From: Schinkia azotoformans LMG 9581
Lineage (GTDB): Bacteria; Bacillota; Bacilli; Bacillales; Bacillaceae_J
Assembly (NCBI RefSeq): GCF_000307855.1
Contig: NZ_AJLR01000048.1
Location: 86,023-150,022 of the forward strand
Direction: 5' to 3'
DNA length: 64,000 nucleotides
Every line of letters starts with the position of its first letter. The stretch's first letter is position 1. Below, in pieces: positions 9,755 to 19,781 of the stretch. A program made the position numbers and the translations under genes. The notes beneath the pieces were generated by a model. The model was not told the origin of the DNA. It did no database searches and saw only the letters and a program-made list of their open reading frames with translations.

Positions 9755-11231
9755 ATAGTATTATTGCTATTAGCCCACCGGAACCCTCATTGATAATTCT
9801 TTCCAATGTTTCTTTAAGCTTATAGCGTGCATTTTCTGGCATTAATGATAATTTTGCCTGGATCCCTTCTCTAACGATTGAACTTAATGAGCGACCAAAA
9901 ATATCAGAATTCCAAATAGAAAGCGGATCATCTTCAAAATCTTGCATTAAGTATCGAACAAGTTCCTCACTTTGCTTTTCCGTACCGATGATTGGAGCAA
10001 ACTCGGACTCAACATCTACCTTCACCATATGAATGGATGGAGCAACTGCCTTTAAACGGACACCAAATCGAGAACCTTGACGTATGATTTCAGGTTCATC
10101 CAGGCTCATATCTTGCAAGGAAGGAGCTGCGATACCGTACCCCGTTTGCTTAACCATCTTTAATGCATCAGCAACCTGATCATATTCAGATTTAGCATGC
10201 GCAAATTCCTGCATAAGCTGTAAAAGATGGTCTTTACCTCTGATTTCAACACCTACAACCTCTTTTAAGATTTGATCATACAGATCATCCGGAGCATATA
10301 AATCAATTTCCGCAATCCCTTGGCCCATTTCAATTCCCGCCAAACTTGCCTGGTCGATAAAATCATATTCCCCGAAATGACCGACAACACGATCAACGTC
10401 TCTTAACCGCTTAATATCCTTCACCGTTTCTTTTACAGCCTCTTGATAGCTTTGGCGCAGCCAATGATCCTCTTTCAAAACCATCACCCAGCTAGGCAAA
10501 TTAACGTTCACTTCCAAGACTGGGAATTCATATAATGTTTCACGCAGAACATTGATTACATCCTGTTCTCGCATGCTCTCAACACTCATCGCCAACACTG
10601 GAATATCATACTTTTCATTTAATTCCAGCCGTAAACGCTCTGTTTCCGGATGATGCGGGTGAACCGTATTAATAATCATAATAAACGGTTTACCAACCTC
10701 TTTAAGTTCTTCAATAACGCGTTCTTCCGAGTTAATATAATCTGAGCGCGGAATTTCACCAATTGATCCATCTGTAGTGATTACAACACCAAGTGTTGAG
10801 TGTTCCTGAATGACCTTTCTTGTTCCAATTTCAGCTGCTTCATGGAATGGAATTGGTTCTTCATACCAAGGTGTATTAATCATCCTTGGGCCGTTCTCAT
10901 CCTCATAACCCTTTGCACCAGGTACAGTGTAACCCACGCAATCAACTAATCTAATATTAACTTCTAATCCTTCATCAACTGCCACTGCCACAGCTTGATT
11001 CGGGACGAATTTTGGTTCAGTTGTCATTATTGTACGGCCTGCAGCACTTTGCGGCAGTTCATCCTGTGCACGAACCTTATCTGCTTCATTTTTGATACTT
11101 GGTAAAACTACTAATTCCATGAATTTCTTAATAAAGGTAGACTTCCCAGTTCTAACTGCACCTACGACTCCTAGGTAAATATCGCCGCCTGTGCGTTCTG
11201 CAATATCCTTAAAAATATCTACTTTTTCCAT
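9753..11231 (-). CDS. spoIVA: Stage IV sporulation protein A, coat morphogenetic ATPase
   Basis: SpoIVA polymerises by ATP hydrolysis on the outer forespore membrane and forms the basement layer of the coat. The 492-residue protein (usual length) has the Walker A sequence GVVGAVRTGKSTFIKKF near residue 22, the extended EHSTLGVVITTDGSIGEIPR region, and a conserved C terminus ending NEGSGGLIAIIL that anchors it to SpoVM. It starts at ATG 11231 behind GGGAGGGG. A sigma-E-like promoter lies about 55-85 bp upstream, and the gene is monocistronic. Confidence 0.98.
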   Translation of the reverse strand: MEKVDIFKDIAERTGGDIYLGVVGAVRTGKSTFIKKFMELVVLPSIKNEADKVRAQDELPQSAAGRTIMTTEPKFVPNQAVAVAVDEGLEVNIRLVDCVGYTVPGAKGYEDENGPRMINTPWYEEPIPFHEAAEIGTRKVIQEHSTLGVVITTDGSIGEIPRSDYINSEERVIEELKEVGKPFIMIINTVHPHHPETERLRLELNEKYDIPVLAMSVESMREQDVINVLRETLYEFPVLEVNVNLPSWVMVLKEDHWLRQSYQEAVKETVKDIKRLRDVDRVVGHFGEYDFIDQASLAGIEMGQGIAEIDLYAPDDLYDQILKEVVGVEIRGKDHLLQLMQEFAHAKSEYDQVADALKMVKQTGYGIAAPSLQDMSLDEPEIIRQGSRFGVRLKAVAPSIHMVKVDVESEFAPIIGTEKQSEELVRYLMQDFEDDPLSIWNSDIFGRSLSSIVREGIQAKLSLMPENARYKLKETLERIINEGSGGLIAIIL

Positions 11232-11284
11232 TTGAACCCCTCCCGCTCTTTGGTTCTGGGTACCATACTATGTTAGACAGTATT

Positions 11285-11314
11285 AATGTATGATGTTGTC
11301 CCAATTAATTATGA
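11285..11314 (-). promoter_or_regulatory. Candidate sigma-E promoter of spoIVA
   Basis: On the minus strand TCATAATT (11307-11314) and CATACATT (11285-11292) are separated by 14 bp. The -10 matches the sigma-E consensus CATACAnT. Mother-cell expression of spoIVA is known to depend on sigma E. Confidence 0.55.
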
Positions 11315-11372
11315 CCAAAAATAAATTTTTATGAATTTTTATTTTTATTAAAGAAAGAAGAACTGGATCATC

Positions 11373-11418
11373 AAAAAAAACCCTGCTCTATAAAAAAGTA
11401 TTAAATAAGAGCAGGGTT
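11373..11418 (-). terminator. Terminator after yphF
   Basis: The stem ACCCTGCTC/GAGCAGGGT with an A/T loop is followed by TTTTTTTTGATG on the minus strand, 15 bp past the yphF stop. Confidence 0.85.
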
Positions 11419-11434
11419 CATGACTAATTTTCTG

Positions 11435-12163
11435 TTATTCTTTTAAAAAAATTGGGTCATTATCTTTAACTGTGTAGGGCACGGAAAAAGCAGGAACAAA
11501 ATCATAATTTTCGACCAATAAATAGCGGATATCATCGCCGGTTTTATAATTATGTTTGAATTTTTTTAAGGCATCATACAAATCCGGGCTGTAATCAACC
11601 AATATTTCCCCTTTCGTATCTATGAATAAAGATAAATTTTTTCCGCTATAAGGACTTACGACAAATGGCGATGTATTATTGTAACCTAATTTGTCATAAT
11701 CTAGTGAAAAATAACCTTTTTCCTGATCTAATGGTTCTTTGTAAGGAGGATACCCATTCCTTTCAGCAAAAAATTTAATACGGAGTTTCAGATCACGAAT
11801 GGCATCCACCATCGTTAAATCTATTAATTTAACAGTTGGATCTGTTTCGACATCAACTAATACATATTGGAAAATTCCGCCGCTTTCAAAGGCACTGCCG
11901 GGAGGTTCAGCGATAAAGCGGGGGCTCAGTTTTTTAAAATCAATTAAATATTTTTGAAAAATAGGTGTTTCATTTTCTTTTGTTTTAAGGGGAAGGATAC
12001 CACCCTCTGCTTCTTGAAACTGATCAACCGCACTTTGGACCATTGCGATTTGGTCTTTATACGGTACTCGATTCTGGGCCAATCTATCTTCCGGATAGAG
12101 ACAACCGGAAAGGAACGATATCATCACGAATAAACTTGAAAACAATAAAAATTTCTTAAACAA
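11435..12163 (-). CDS. yphF: YphF-like lipoprotein
   Basis: This is a 242-residue predicted lipoprotein: an N-terminal hydrophobic signal (residues 3-19) ends in the lipobox FLSGC with the lipidated Cys near residue 21. No catalytic motif was recognised. It sits between spoIVA and yphE with the same neighbours as B. subtilis yphF, on which the name rests. The function is unknown. It is likely co-transcribed with yphE (12-nt gap). Confidence 0.75.
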   Translation of the reverse strand: MFKKFLLFSSLFVMISFLSGCLYPEDRLAQNRVPYKDQIAMVQSAVDQFQEAEGGILPLKTKENETPIFQKYLIDFKKLSPRFIAEPPGSAFESGGIFQYVLVDVETDPTVKLIDLTMVDAIRDLKLRIKFFAERNGYPPYKEPLDQEKGYFSLDYDKLGYNNTSPFVVSPYSGKNLSLFIDTKGEILVDYSPDLYDALKKFKHNYKTGDDIRYLLVENYDFVPAFSVPYTVKDNDPIFLKE

Positions 12164-12175
12164 CGAAAGTCCTCC

Positions 12176-12382
12176 TTAATCGGCAACCGGGCCGCTAAAT
12201 ACAACAAAAAAGATGATGAGGCCAGCTAAGATCATTAATATATAAGCAATGACTGCCGTAATCATCTTAAAAATCCCTTTTAACTTGTATCGACTTAAAT
12301 AAATTAATACAACAGATAAAAACATAAAACCAATTCCGAAAAATGATATGTACATTTTTAACATCCCTGGGGTCATTGTCAA
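12176..12382 (-). CDS. yphE: Small two-segment membrane protein, YphE/DUF2768 type
   Basis: This 68-residue protein has two hydrophobic segments (about residues 8-28 and 40-62) separated by a short basic loop RYKLKG. Size, topology and position beside yphF and gpsA match B. subtilis YphE (DUF2768). Function unknown. ATG 12382 follows AAAGGAGCG. Confidence 0.75.
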   Translation of the reverse strand: MTMTPGMLKMYISFFGIGFMFLSVVLIYLSRYKLKGIFKMITAVIAYILMILAGLIIFFVVFSGPVAD

Positions 12383-12478
12383 TCGCTCCTTTTCAAATCG
12401 GAGATATTATATCATACCTTGTCCCACAGGTCCTAGTAGAAAAGTGAAAGCGCTGGGTGCTGGAACTAGACAAAAATT

Positions 12479-12513
12479 AAAAAAAGCTAAAGCACGGGGT
12501 AATGCTTTAGCAA
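12479..12513 (-). terminator. Terminator after the SpoVIF-like gene
   Basis: The stem GCTAAAGCA/TGCTTTAGC is followed by TTTTTTTAATTTTT on the minus strand. The 240 bp between yphE and the SpoVIF-like gene holds this hairpin and a further inverted region near 12590, with no gene. Confidence 0.85.
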
Positions 12514-12621
12514 TTTATGACTAAAATATTCCTTTAAATCACAGCTCAACAAATGTGATACACTTTATACTATGCAAAATATTGACAGGACGCCTCCTAA
12601 AAGTGCCTATCCTGCTTTATT

Positions 12622-12918
12622 TTATTTTTTATCCGTTATTTCACCAAGATGGCGAAAGTCTAATATTCCATTATGATTAATAATTGAATCTACAATCGAA
12701 TCTTCAATACCCTCGGACACAGGTACATTCGCAAGAGATGACAGCTGTCTTACAAGATACCGAATGGTTTCCTCATCTTTGAAATTTGCATCCTTTACAG
12801 AATCTGCAACAGCTAAAATATCTTCTGATTTTATTTTCGTTTTATTTTCTATTTTTTCGAATAACTCTTTATGAATGAATTCGTCCACTATAGAATCCTC
12901 CTTGTCGATAGCACTCAA
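12622..12918 (-). CDS. SpoVIF-like sporulation protein
   Basis: This is a 98-residue soluble acidic protein with the pattern of the stage VI sporulation protein F family: an N-terminal FEKIENKTKIKSEDILAVADSV, then DEETIRYLVRQLSSLANVPVS and a C-terminal SIVDSIINHNG. B. subtilis SpoVIF (YjcC) is a sigma-K-dependent coat assembly protein, but its gene lies elsewhere, so this is a family assignment only. It is separated from gpsA by 37 bp and may be transcribed with it. Confidence 0.65.
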   Translation of the reverse strand: MSAIDKEDSIVDEFIHKELFEKIENKTKIKSEDILAVADSVKDANFKDEETIRYLVRQLSSLANVPVSEGIEDSIVDSIINHNGILDFRHLGEITDKK

Positions 12919-12955
12919 TATACTCTATGCAAGGAGTACAAAATGGGTGTTTGCC

Positions 12956-13987
12956 CTAATCTTTTTTATAAGTTAGGTAAAAGTCCTCCATTTCGTGGGT
13001 TTTACCTCTCCCCATTAATCCTTCGACCGCATCCTTAGGCGGACAGTTATTAAAAAGAATATCGTAAATCGCATTTGTGATCGGCATCTCAATATTTTCC
13101 TTCTTTGCGAGTTGATAGGCAGCCTTTGTCGTCCTAACGCCCTCAACGACCATTCCCATATTATTTAAAACCTCATCAAGATTATGTCCTTTTCCAAGCA
13201 AATTTCCAGCGCGCCAATTACGACTATGAACGCTTGTACATGTAACTATAAGATCACCAATTCCTGCTAAACCAGCAAATGTCAATGGGTTTGCTCCCAT
13301 TTTCATTCCGAGGCGGGAAATCTCTGCTAGACCTCGCGTAATTAACGCTGCTTTAGCATTATCACCGAACCCTAATCCATCGGAAATTCCTGCACCAAGG
13401 GCAATAATATTCTTTAAAGCCCCACCAATTTCAACGCCAATAATATCAGGGTTTGTGTAAACTCTAAAATGTTGATTAATAAATAAATCTTGAATTTTTT
13501 CCGCTGCCTCGATATTAGTTGAGGATGCGGTTACTGTTGTGGGCTGTCTTCTGCTTACTTCCTCCGCATGGGAAGGTCCGGATAAAACGACTACATCCTC
13601 TACTAAATGACCAGGGACTTCTTCCAAGATCATTTCTGAAATACGCTTTAATGTATCAGGTTCAATTCCTTTGCTAACATGGCAAATTAAAACCTTACCT
13701 GTTAGGAATGAAACTAAGCTTCTTAATACCTCGCGAATTGCTTTTGTTGGAACAGCTAATATAACTGTATCAATATCTTTGATTGCTGCTTCTAAATCAA
13801 AATAGCCGGCAATGGAAGTTGGTAGTTCTACATCAGGCAGATATTTTTCGTTCGTATGCCTAGAATTTATTTCATTGATCTGATCCTCCCGATGCCCCCA
13901 AAGCCTTACTTCGTGCCCGTTATCAGCAAGAACAATTGCCAATGCTGTCCCCCAGCTTCCAGCACCGATAACAGTACATCTCCCCAT
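12956..13987 (-). CDS. gpsA: NAD(P)-dependent glycerol-3-phosphate dehydrogenase
   Basis: This enzyme makes sn-glycerol-3-phosphate from DHAP for phospholipids. The 343-residue product starts [20 protein letters not shown] with the Rossmann GxGxxG at residues 8-13. The catalytic Lys region [13 protein letters not shown] and [10 protein letters not shown] are present. ATG 13987 lies behind AAAGGAG; upstream in-frame starts overlap der. der-gpsA form a pair as in B. subtilis. Confidence 0.97.
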   Translation of the reverse strand: MGRCTVIGAGSWGTALAIVLADNGHEVRLWGHREDQINEINSRHTNEKYLPDVELPTSIAGYFDLEAAIKDIDTVILAVPTKAIREVLRSLVSFLTGKVLICHVSKGIEPDTLKRISEMILEEVPGHLVEDVVVLSGPSHAEEVSRRQPTTVTASSTNIEAAEKIQDLFINQHFRVYTNPDIIGVEIGGALKNIIALGAGISDGLGFGDNAKAALITRGLAEISRLGMKMGANPLTFAGLAGIGDLIVTCTSVHSRNWRAGNLLGKGHNLDEVLNNMGMVVEGVRTTKAAYQLAKKENIEMPITNAIYDILFNNCPPKDAVEGLMGRGKTHEMEDFYLTYKKD

Positions 13988-14012
13988 ATTAATCAACTCC
14001 TTTATGCAAAAG

Positions 14013-15323
14013 TTAATTTCTTGCTCTTGCAATAATTTTTATCGGTGTTCCCGTAAACTCAAACGCCTCACGAATTCTATTTTCTAAGAAACGTGCATAG
14101 GAAAAGTGCAATAATTCAGGATCATTAACAAAGATTACAAATGTCGGTGGTTTTACCGCTACTTGGGTAGCATAATAAATTTTTAATCTTGTTCCACGAT
14201 CAGTCGGTGTAGGATTCATCGCTACGGCATCCATAATCACATCATTCAAAATATTCGTTTGAACACGCATATTATGGCTATCCGAAGCTAAATTGATCAT
14301 TGGCAACAGCGTATGGATTCGCTTTTTTGTTTTAGCTGATAAGAATACAATCGGAGCATAATCCAAAAATAGGAAATGGTCACGAATATTCTGTTCAAAT
14401 TCTTTCATCGTTTTCTCATCTTTTTCTACTGCATCCCATTTGTTAACGACAATAACAACGGCACGACCGGCCTCATGGGCATATCCGGCAATTTTCTTAT
14501 CCTGCTCGATAATTCCTTTTTCACCATCTATAACTACTAAAACAACATCTGATCGCTCAATTGCTTTTAATGCACGTAATACACTGTACTTTTCTAAATT
14601 TTCGTAGACCTTCCCCCTTTTTCTCATTCCTGCCGTATCGATGATGACATATTCCTGACCTTCGCGTGTCAGTTTTGTATCGATAGCATCTCTTGTTGTT
14701 CCTTCAATATCGCTTACAATTACTCGATCCTCGCCCAAAATAGCATTAACTAATGAGGATTTCCCTACATTCGGCCGTCCAATTAAACAAAATTGAATGA
14801 CGGAATCGTCATACTCTTCGTCACTGCTTTTCGGAAAATTTTTTACCACTTCATCCAATAAATCACCCAATCCCAAGCCATGGGATCCAGAAATCGGAAA
14901 TGGTTCACCAAAGCCTAATGAATAAAACTCATAAATTTGATCTTTCATTTCATGATTATCAATTTTGTTAACAGCTAGAACGATTGGTTTTTGAGATCGG
15001 AACAAAAGCTTGGCAACCTCTTCATCGGCCGCCGTAATCCCTTCCCGACCATTAACCATAAAAACAATAACATCCGCTTCCTCAATGGCGATTTCAGCCT
15101 GCTGTCTCATTTGGACTAATAAAGGCTCGTCCCCCACTTCAATACCGCCTGTATCAATAATATTAAATGTTACATTCAGCCATTCTCCTGAACTATAAAT
15201 ACGGTCTCTCGTTACTCCTGGAACATCCTCTACAATTGAAATTCTTTCCCCAACAATACGATTAAAGATCGTTGACTTGCCAACATTAGGACGACCGACG
15301 ATTGCTACTACCGGTTTTGCCAT
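14013..15323 (-). CDS. der: Ribosome-associated GTPase Der (EngA)
   Basis: Der is an essential double-GTPase needed for 50S subunit maturation. The 436-residue protein has G1 motifs [11 protein letters not shown] (residue 10) and [11 protein letters not shown] (about residue 183), the matching DTGGIE and DTAGMR G3 motifs, NKID and NKWD G4 motifs, and a C-terminal KH-like domain. ATG 15323 sits 6 nt behind GGAAGG, and the length equals that of B. subtilis Der. Confidence 0.98.
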   Translation of the reverse strand: MAKPVVAIVGRPNVGKSTIFNRIVGERISIVEDVPGVTRDRIYSSGEWLNVTFNIIDTGGIEVGDEPLLVQMRQQAEIAIEEADVIVFMVNGREGITAADEEVAKLLFRSQKPIVLAVNKIDNHEMKDQIYEFYSLGFGEPFPISGSHGLGLGDLLDEVVKNFPKSSDEEYDDSVIQFCLIGRPNVGKSSLVNAILGEDRVIVSDIEGTTRDAIDTKLTREGQEYVIIDTAGMRKRGKVYENLEKYSVLRALKAIERSDVVLVVIDGEKGIIEQDKKIAGYAHEAGRAVVIVVNKWDAVEKDEKTMKEFEQNIRDHFLFLDYAPIVFLSAKTKKRIHTLLPMINLASDSHNMRVQTNILNDVIMDAVAMNPTPTDRGTRLKIYYATQVAVKPPTFVIFVNDPELLHFSYARFLENRIREAFEFTGTPIKIIARARN

Positions 15324-15360
15324 ATCTATCTTCCTTTCCAATAAATCACTGATTACGTAT

Positions 15361-15390
15361 AAAAACCCTTCTATGTTAAGAAGGGAAAAT
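15361..15390 (-). terminator. Terminator between the YIEGIA cluster and der
   Basis: The stem CCCTTCT/AGAAGGG with a 6-nt loop is followed on the minus strand by TTTTTATACG. It ends the yphA-YIEGIA-capping transcript. Confidence 0.8.
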
Positions 15391-15488
15391 AATTTTACCG
15401 TATTAACTAAATAATACTACCAAATAAACACATTTCAAACAACCTTTTCAAAAGGCGGAATATTCCACCAAGTTTCTGTTCAGTACAG

Positions 15489-15674
15489 TTAATGTTTTAC
15501 AATTATATATAGCTCATCTGTTAACCGATGGGCAATTCCATCCAATATTGCTTCCAAGTTAGCTGCAACAAACTCCATTTCCTCATTGGTTTCGCAAGGA
15601 AATATAGCTGTTGAACCGGTCGCCTTTTTGGGATTTGTTGTAATAATTGCCAATATATATTTTTCTAAATTCAT
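15489..15674 (-). CDS. Small capping-complex subunit partner of the YIEGIA protein
   Basis: This 61-residue soluble protein contains KKATGSTAIFPCETNEEMEF and ends DELYIIVKH, the pattern of the short protein that always accompanies YIEGIA-domain proteins in Bacillales. Its ATG overlaps the stop of the YIEGIA gene (15671-15674), so translation is coupled. The role is presumed to be spore-related from context only. Confidence 0.7.
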   Translation of the reverse strand: MNLEKYILAIITTNPKKATGSTAIFPCETNEEMEFVAANLEAILDGIAHRLTDELYIIVKH

Positions 15675-16567
15675 GATAGTTCCCGTCCCTTCTTATGGGC
15701 TTTTGATTCAGTTGGCATTCTGATCGCATTCTCCAATACAGGAACTTGTCCAATTACAGTTATTGCTTTCTCAATATCTTTTTCCTGCGGCAATATAAAC
15801 ACACCGACCCGGCCATCATCGAGGTCTCTTTTGGCAAGTGGAACTAACGCAGGTGTTCCGGAGTCGCGAAACACCCCCAACGCAACAGATACATCGTGCA
15901 ATATGGCTTGACGTTGCCCAAGATTTGCAATCGTTGATCTTACATTAAAATTTTTTGGTTTTAAGATAAAACCCATCCCATATTTCAATACTTCTTCCTG
16001 ACGTGCAGGCAAACCAATATTCATAATATAGATATTATCAATATAAAGACCGGCACCATCAAAATGAAGTTCATGGTGTTCAATGTCAACAATCTCATTT
16101 AGTTTGTTCCCAGACATTAATTTTTTCGAAATGAATAAGCAAATGACCCCCGCTATAATACCGGCCCACCATCCGACTACGATATAAGCAAGTGTTGTAA
16201 TAAAGGATGTAAAAATTACAAGATAATTTCGACCTTCAAACGCAACAGCAATCCCCTCAATATACGTCTTCCCCCTTGGTACAAGTTCAAATTCATCAAG
16301 CTCAGTTAAGGTATTCCGCTCCATGTTGCGTACTTCACGGAATTGCGAAGCGGCAAGCGTTAAAAATGTAATCGCCGTAAACTCCTCCTCCATAATTGAC
16401 GGAATAGCTACAGTCCCTAAAGCGGCAGCAATAAAGCCTAACGCAATATGGATCACCTTTCCATGCAGATATGTTGGATATTGGCGGTAGTCTGTTCGTA
16501 ACATATAAAGCCTTGTAAAAGTTCCAATAATAACACCAAAAAGAATTGGATATGTATACTCGCTCAT
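15671..16567 (-). CDS. YIEGIA-domain membrane protein
   Basis: This 298-residue protein has several hydrophobic segments in its first 170 residues (about 5-22, 38-58, 65-80, 112-160) and a cytosolic C-terminal half. The family-defining YIEGIA sequence is at about residue 102. It overlaps yphA upstream and the small capping subunit downstream by ATGA junctions, forming a three-gene operon. It occupies the position of yphB in B. subtilis. These proteins are linked to sporulation or germination, but the biochemical role is not established. Confidence 0.75.
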   Translation of the reverse strand: MSEYTYPILFGVIIGTFTRLYMLRTDYRQYPTYLHGKVIHIALGFIAAALGTVAIPSIMEEEFTAITFLTLAASQFREVRNMERNTLTELDEFELVPRGKTYIEGIAVAFEGRNYLVIFTSFITTLAYIVVGWWAGIIAGVICLFISKKLMSGNKLNEIVDIEHHELHFDGAGLYIDNIYIMNIGLPARQEEVLKYGMGFILKPKNFNVRSTIANLGQRQAILHDVSVALGVFRDSGTPALVPLAKRDLDDGRVGVFILPQEKDIEKAITVIGQVPVLENAIRMPTESKAHKKGRELS

Positions 16568-17166
16568 CGCTGAACCCTCCCTGCTTTTCCTTTATAAATG
16601 TTTGCTTCAAATACATGCACAATTTTTTCAAATGAATTCCAAATTAAAATAAAAAGAATATTAAAGGCAAGCGCATCCAAAAAGACAAAATTGCCAATTT
16701 CAATTCCGCCGAAAAATTTTGTCAGTATCATTGAATACAATAATTCTCCGTTGCAAATACCCATCAAAGCTACGGCAAGACGATGGTTAGGATCTTTTAC
16801 CAACATCAAAATCAAATAAAGAATAACAAAAGAGAGCATCCACTTTCGGTCAAATATAAGCCAAACAGGGTCGAATAACTCAAATAAGTGGAAACAAACA
16901 TAGCCAATCGAAATAATAAGCGAGCAAATAAGATAGTATAATTGCATAAAACCTTTTGTTTTCGCTATAAAAACTAAAGAAAAAAAGAATAGTAGGATAA
17001 ACGGGGCATGAATGGAATACCCGGTTAGATGATAGGTAATATCGCCACCAATAATCATGAATAATATAAAGAAGCTTAATGTTGTTCTAACCTTGCCCTT
17101 TTTCATAAAAAAAGTTGTAATGACCCAGCCAATCCAACTAAACCAATAAAAATATATTCCTTCCAC
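16564..17166 (-). CDS. yphA: YphA-type polytopic membrane protein
   Basis: This 200-residue, very hydrophobic protein with about six membrane segments starts with GTG 17166 (MEGIYFYWFSWIGWV). Position upstream of the YIEGIA gene and der matches B. subtilis yphA. No catalytic motif is visible. The 4-nt overlap with the next gene supports an operon. Confidence 0.7.
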   Translation of the reverse strand: MEGIYFYWFSWIGWVITTFFMKKGKVRTTLSFFILFMIIGGDITYHLTGYSIHAPFILLFFFSLVFIAKTKGFMQLYYLICSLIISIGYVCFHLFELFDPVWLIFDRKWMLSFVILYLILMLVKDPNHRLAVALMGICNGELLYSMILTKFFGGIEIGNFVFLDALAFNILFILIWNSFEKIVHVFEANIYKGKAGRVQR

Positions 17167-17304
17167 AAAAAATCACCACCACTAACCATTATGACTCAAA
17201 TGGGAGAATTTCATTCTTTTGCCAATTTTTCAAGTTACCTCAGTATAAAGTTTGTGAAAAGGAAAATATTAATAAAGAATTATACATAGAAAGGAGCAAT
17301 TAGA

Positions 17305-17436
17305 ATGGGACGAGATCGCCAGGAAAAGAAACTAAGGGAATCTGGTAAAGTTAGTTCAGACAGAGACCAAGAAATCCACAATAAAGGTGCTACAATTCTT
17401 GAAAGCCCTGATGCATCAAGAGAATTGAATAAATAA
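17305..17436 (+). CDS. ypzI: YpzI-family small protein
   Basis: This 43-residue, highly charged protein begins MGRDRQEKKLRESGKV, followed by SDRDQEIHNKGATILESP. This matches the pattern of the conserved Bacillus YpzI family of about 44 residues. ATG 17305 follows AAAGGAGC. It is the only plus-strand gene in the first 31 kb. It ends before a two-way terminator shared with fni. Function unknown; small size and charge suggest a spore-associated protein, but this is only a guess. Confidence 0.75.
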   Translation: MGRDRQEKKLRESGKVSSDRDQEIHNKGATILESPDASRELNK

Positions 17437-17448
17437 GAAAAGCGAAAA

Positions 17449-17484
17449 TAAAAAAGAAGGATCAGCACGATCCTTCTTTTTTCA
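17449..17484. terminator. Bidirectional terminator between ypzI and fni
   Basis: The stem AAGAAGGATC/GATCCTTCTT has an A-run on one side and TTTTTT on the other, and lies between convergent ypzI and fni. Confidence 0.9.
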
Positions 17485-18540
17485 ACTATTAATTGTACGG
17501 TTACTAAATGCCTTTGTTTCAATCCCTCGTTGATGTAACCAATGATGAGTATTTCCACTTATAACAACCGGGGCTTTTTGCAGGTCCTTGATTGTTTTAG
17601 CACCAAGCGCCGTCATAATGAATTTCAAATGATGTTCGAGCTGCTCTATTTCTTTAATCAAAGCTTCTTCGCCTTCGGATACTAAAATCTGTAAAAACCT
17701 ACCAGCAAATGCAGTGGCAGATGCACCTAATGTAATTGATTTAGCGATATCAATAGAATCTCTTAATCCACCAGAGGAAATAATAGAAACTGTTGGTGCC
17801 TGTGAGGTTTCTATAATTGAAGCTGCCGTAGTGATCCCCCAATCATTAAAGAAGAGCAATTTTGGGTCACGTCTGTCATTTTCTATTTCAGCGAAATTTG
17901 TTCCACCAACGCCACCAACATCTATGATCGAAACACCGATATCAGATAGTTGCCTTGCCGTTTCACGGCTGATGCCAAATCCCACTTCTTTAATGATGAT
18001 CGGTACATTCAACTCTGTCACGATTCTCTCGATTCTTGTTAATGCACCGCGAAAATTCCGATCTCCTTCTGGCATTGTTAATTCTTGAATGACGTTCAAA
18101 TGAATTTGAATCGCATCAGCTCTAATCATTTCAATCGCCTTTTTGGCCTGATCAACGCTTGCCTCACTACCAAGATTGGCAATTACAATTCCGTCTGGGT
18201 TTTCTTCGCGAACAACGCGATATGAATGTTCTTCATCCCAGTCCTTTAATGCGGCCATCTGTGAGCCAACTGCCATTGCAATATGACATTCTTTGGCTAC
18301 CATTGCAAGCCGTCGGTTAATCTGAGCCGTTCTCTCACCGCCGCCTCCAGTCATCGCATTGATAAAAATAGGCGAACTTAAATTAAGTTCGCCTATTTTA
18401 GTGTTTATCGACACTTCATCAATAGAAAGGTCTGGAATGCTATGGTGAACAAATCGAACGTCGTCTAACCCATTATCGAATTCTCTGTTAAGAGATAAGG
18501 CGGAATTAAGGTGCTGTATTTTTCGTTCTGATCTCTTCAC
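17482..18540 (-). CDS. fni: Type 2 isopentenyl-diphosphate delta-isomerase
   Basis: This FMN/NADPH-dependent enzyme interconverts IPP and DMAPP. The 352-residue TIM-barrel protein has FINAMTGGGGERT (substrate/FMN loop), MAVGSQMAAL, IKEVGFGISRETA, and VGGVGGTNFAEIE, all typical of Fni. It starts with GTG 18540, and the next upstream gene is the S1 homologue. B. subtilis has the same neighbour order (ypfD-ypgA/fni). Confidence 0.95.
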   Translation of the reverse strand: MKRSERKIQHLNSALSLNREFDNGLDDVRFVHHSIPDLSIDEVSINTKIGELNLSSPIFINAMTGGGGERTAQINRRLAMVAKECHIAMAVGSQMAALKDWDEEHSYRVVREENPDGIVIANLGSEASVDQAKKAIEMIRADAIQIHLNVIQELTMPEGDRNFRGALTRIERIVTELNVPIIIKEVGFGISRETARQLSDIGVSIIDVGGVGGTNFAEIENDRRDPKLLFFNDWGITTAASIIETSQAPTVSIISSGGLRDSIDIAKSITLGASATAFAGRFLQILVSEGEEALIKEIEQLEHHLKFIMTALGAKTIKDLQKAPVVISGNTHHWLHQRGIETKAFSNRTINS

Positions 18541-18557
18541 GTAACATCACTACTTTA

Positions 18558-19691
18558 CTATTTTAATTTTTTTAATTGGTCGCCTAGTCTATCACCTAAA
18601 GAGAAACCAGAGGATTCTTCTGTTGGTTGATAGGCTTTATAATCTTCCTTTGGATCTTCTTCGAGTAATTCTTTGATACTAAGCGAGATTCTTTGATTCT
18701 CTTTATTAATATCAAGAATTTTTACTTTTACCTTTTCGCCTTCTTTTAATACTTCGTGTGGAGTTGCAATGTGGCGATTAGAAATTTGTGAAATATGAAC
18801 AAGCCCTTCAACATTTGGAGCTACCTCAACGAATGCACCAAAGTTAACTAAACGTTTCACTGTTCCCGAGACTTCATCACCTCGTTTGTATTCAATAAGA
18901 TCCCATGGTCCGGGTAATGTTTCCTTAATAGACAATGAAATTCTTTCATTATCTTTATCAATGGAAAGTACTTTAACTTTTACTTTCTGTCCTTCTGCTA
19001 CAACATCAGCAGGCTTATCTACATGTTGGTGTGCAAGTTGAGATATATGTACTAATCCATCAATTCCCCCGATATCAACAAAAACCCCAAAATCAGCTAA
19101 TCTTTGAACCGTACCTTCTAAAACCTGGCCAACTTTTAAAGCATCAATAGTCTGTTGTTTTTGAGACGCAATCTCATCATCAAGAACAGCACGATGTGAA
19201 AGAATAACACGATTTTTTTCGCGGTCAATCTCAACGACCTTTAGGCTTATATTTCTTCCTTTATATTCGGAAAAATCCTCTACAAAATGTCTTTCAACTA
19301 AGGAAGCTGGAATAAAGCCGCGTACACCAATATCAACGACTAAGCCGCCTTTAACGACATCCTTTACTTCAGCTTCAAAAACTTCCCCAGTTTCAAACTT
19401 ATTCACAAGCTCATCCCATGCATTTTCTGCATCTACTGCTTTTTTAGACAGGATGATTTCTTCTTCTTCCACTTTTATTACTTTTAATGTTAAATCATCG
19501 TTAACCTTTACAACATCGCCAGCTTTCTCGATATGTAAAGAAGATAGCTCACTAATTGGAACAATTCCCTCTACTTTAAAACCAATATCAACTAAGACAT
19601 GCTTATCTTCAACTTTTGTTACTTTGCCACCAACAGTATCCCCTATGGCAAATGATTTAACTTCCAAATTTTGATTCATTTCTTCTGACAT
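18558..19691 (-). CDS. ypfD: Ribosomal protein S1 homologue, four S1 domains
   Basis: This 377-residue RNA-binding protein has four S1 OB-fold repeats (about residues 15-85, 105-170, 188-258, 275-345), each ending in a KVLSIDKDNERISLS-like segment. Gram-positive versions are shorter than E. coli S1 and are not strictly essential. MSEEMNQ at ATG 19691 is preceded by GAGGAGGG; earlier in-frame starts overlap that site. It lies between plsC and fni. Confidence 0.93.
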   Translation of the reverse strand: MSEEMNQNLEVKSFAIGDTVGGKVTKVEDKHVLVDIGFKVEGIVPISELSSLHIEKAGDVVKVNDDLTLKVIKVEEEEIILSKKAVDAENAWDELVNKFETGEVFEAEVKDVVKGGLVVDIGVRGFIPASLVERHFVEDFSEYKGRNISLKVVEIDREKNRVILSHRAVLDDEIASQKQQTIDALKVGQVLEGTVQRLADFGVFVDIGGIDGLVHISQLAHQHVDKPADVVAEGQKVKVKVLSIDKDNERISLSIKETLPGPWDLIEYKRGDEVSGTVKRLVNFGAFVEVAPNVEGLVHISQISNRHIATPHEVLKEGEKVKVKILDINKENQRISLSIKELLEEDPKEDYKAYQPTEESSGFSLGDRLGDQLKKLK

Positions 19692-19781
19692 AAAAATACC
19701 CTCCTCAATCCACAAACAACAGTCTGCTTTTCAATGTATTTTTTGTGCTTTTTTCTAACTTCTAATAAACGGACCAATTTG

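Noticed and set aside
17280..17558. 92-codon minus-strand frame over ypzI and the fni terminator
   Set aside because: It is antisense to ypzI and crosses a strong terminator; ypzI on the plus strand has the ribosome site and family match.
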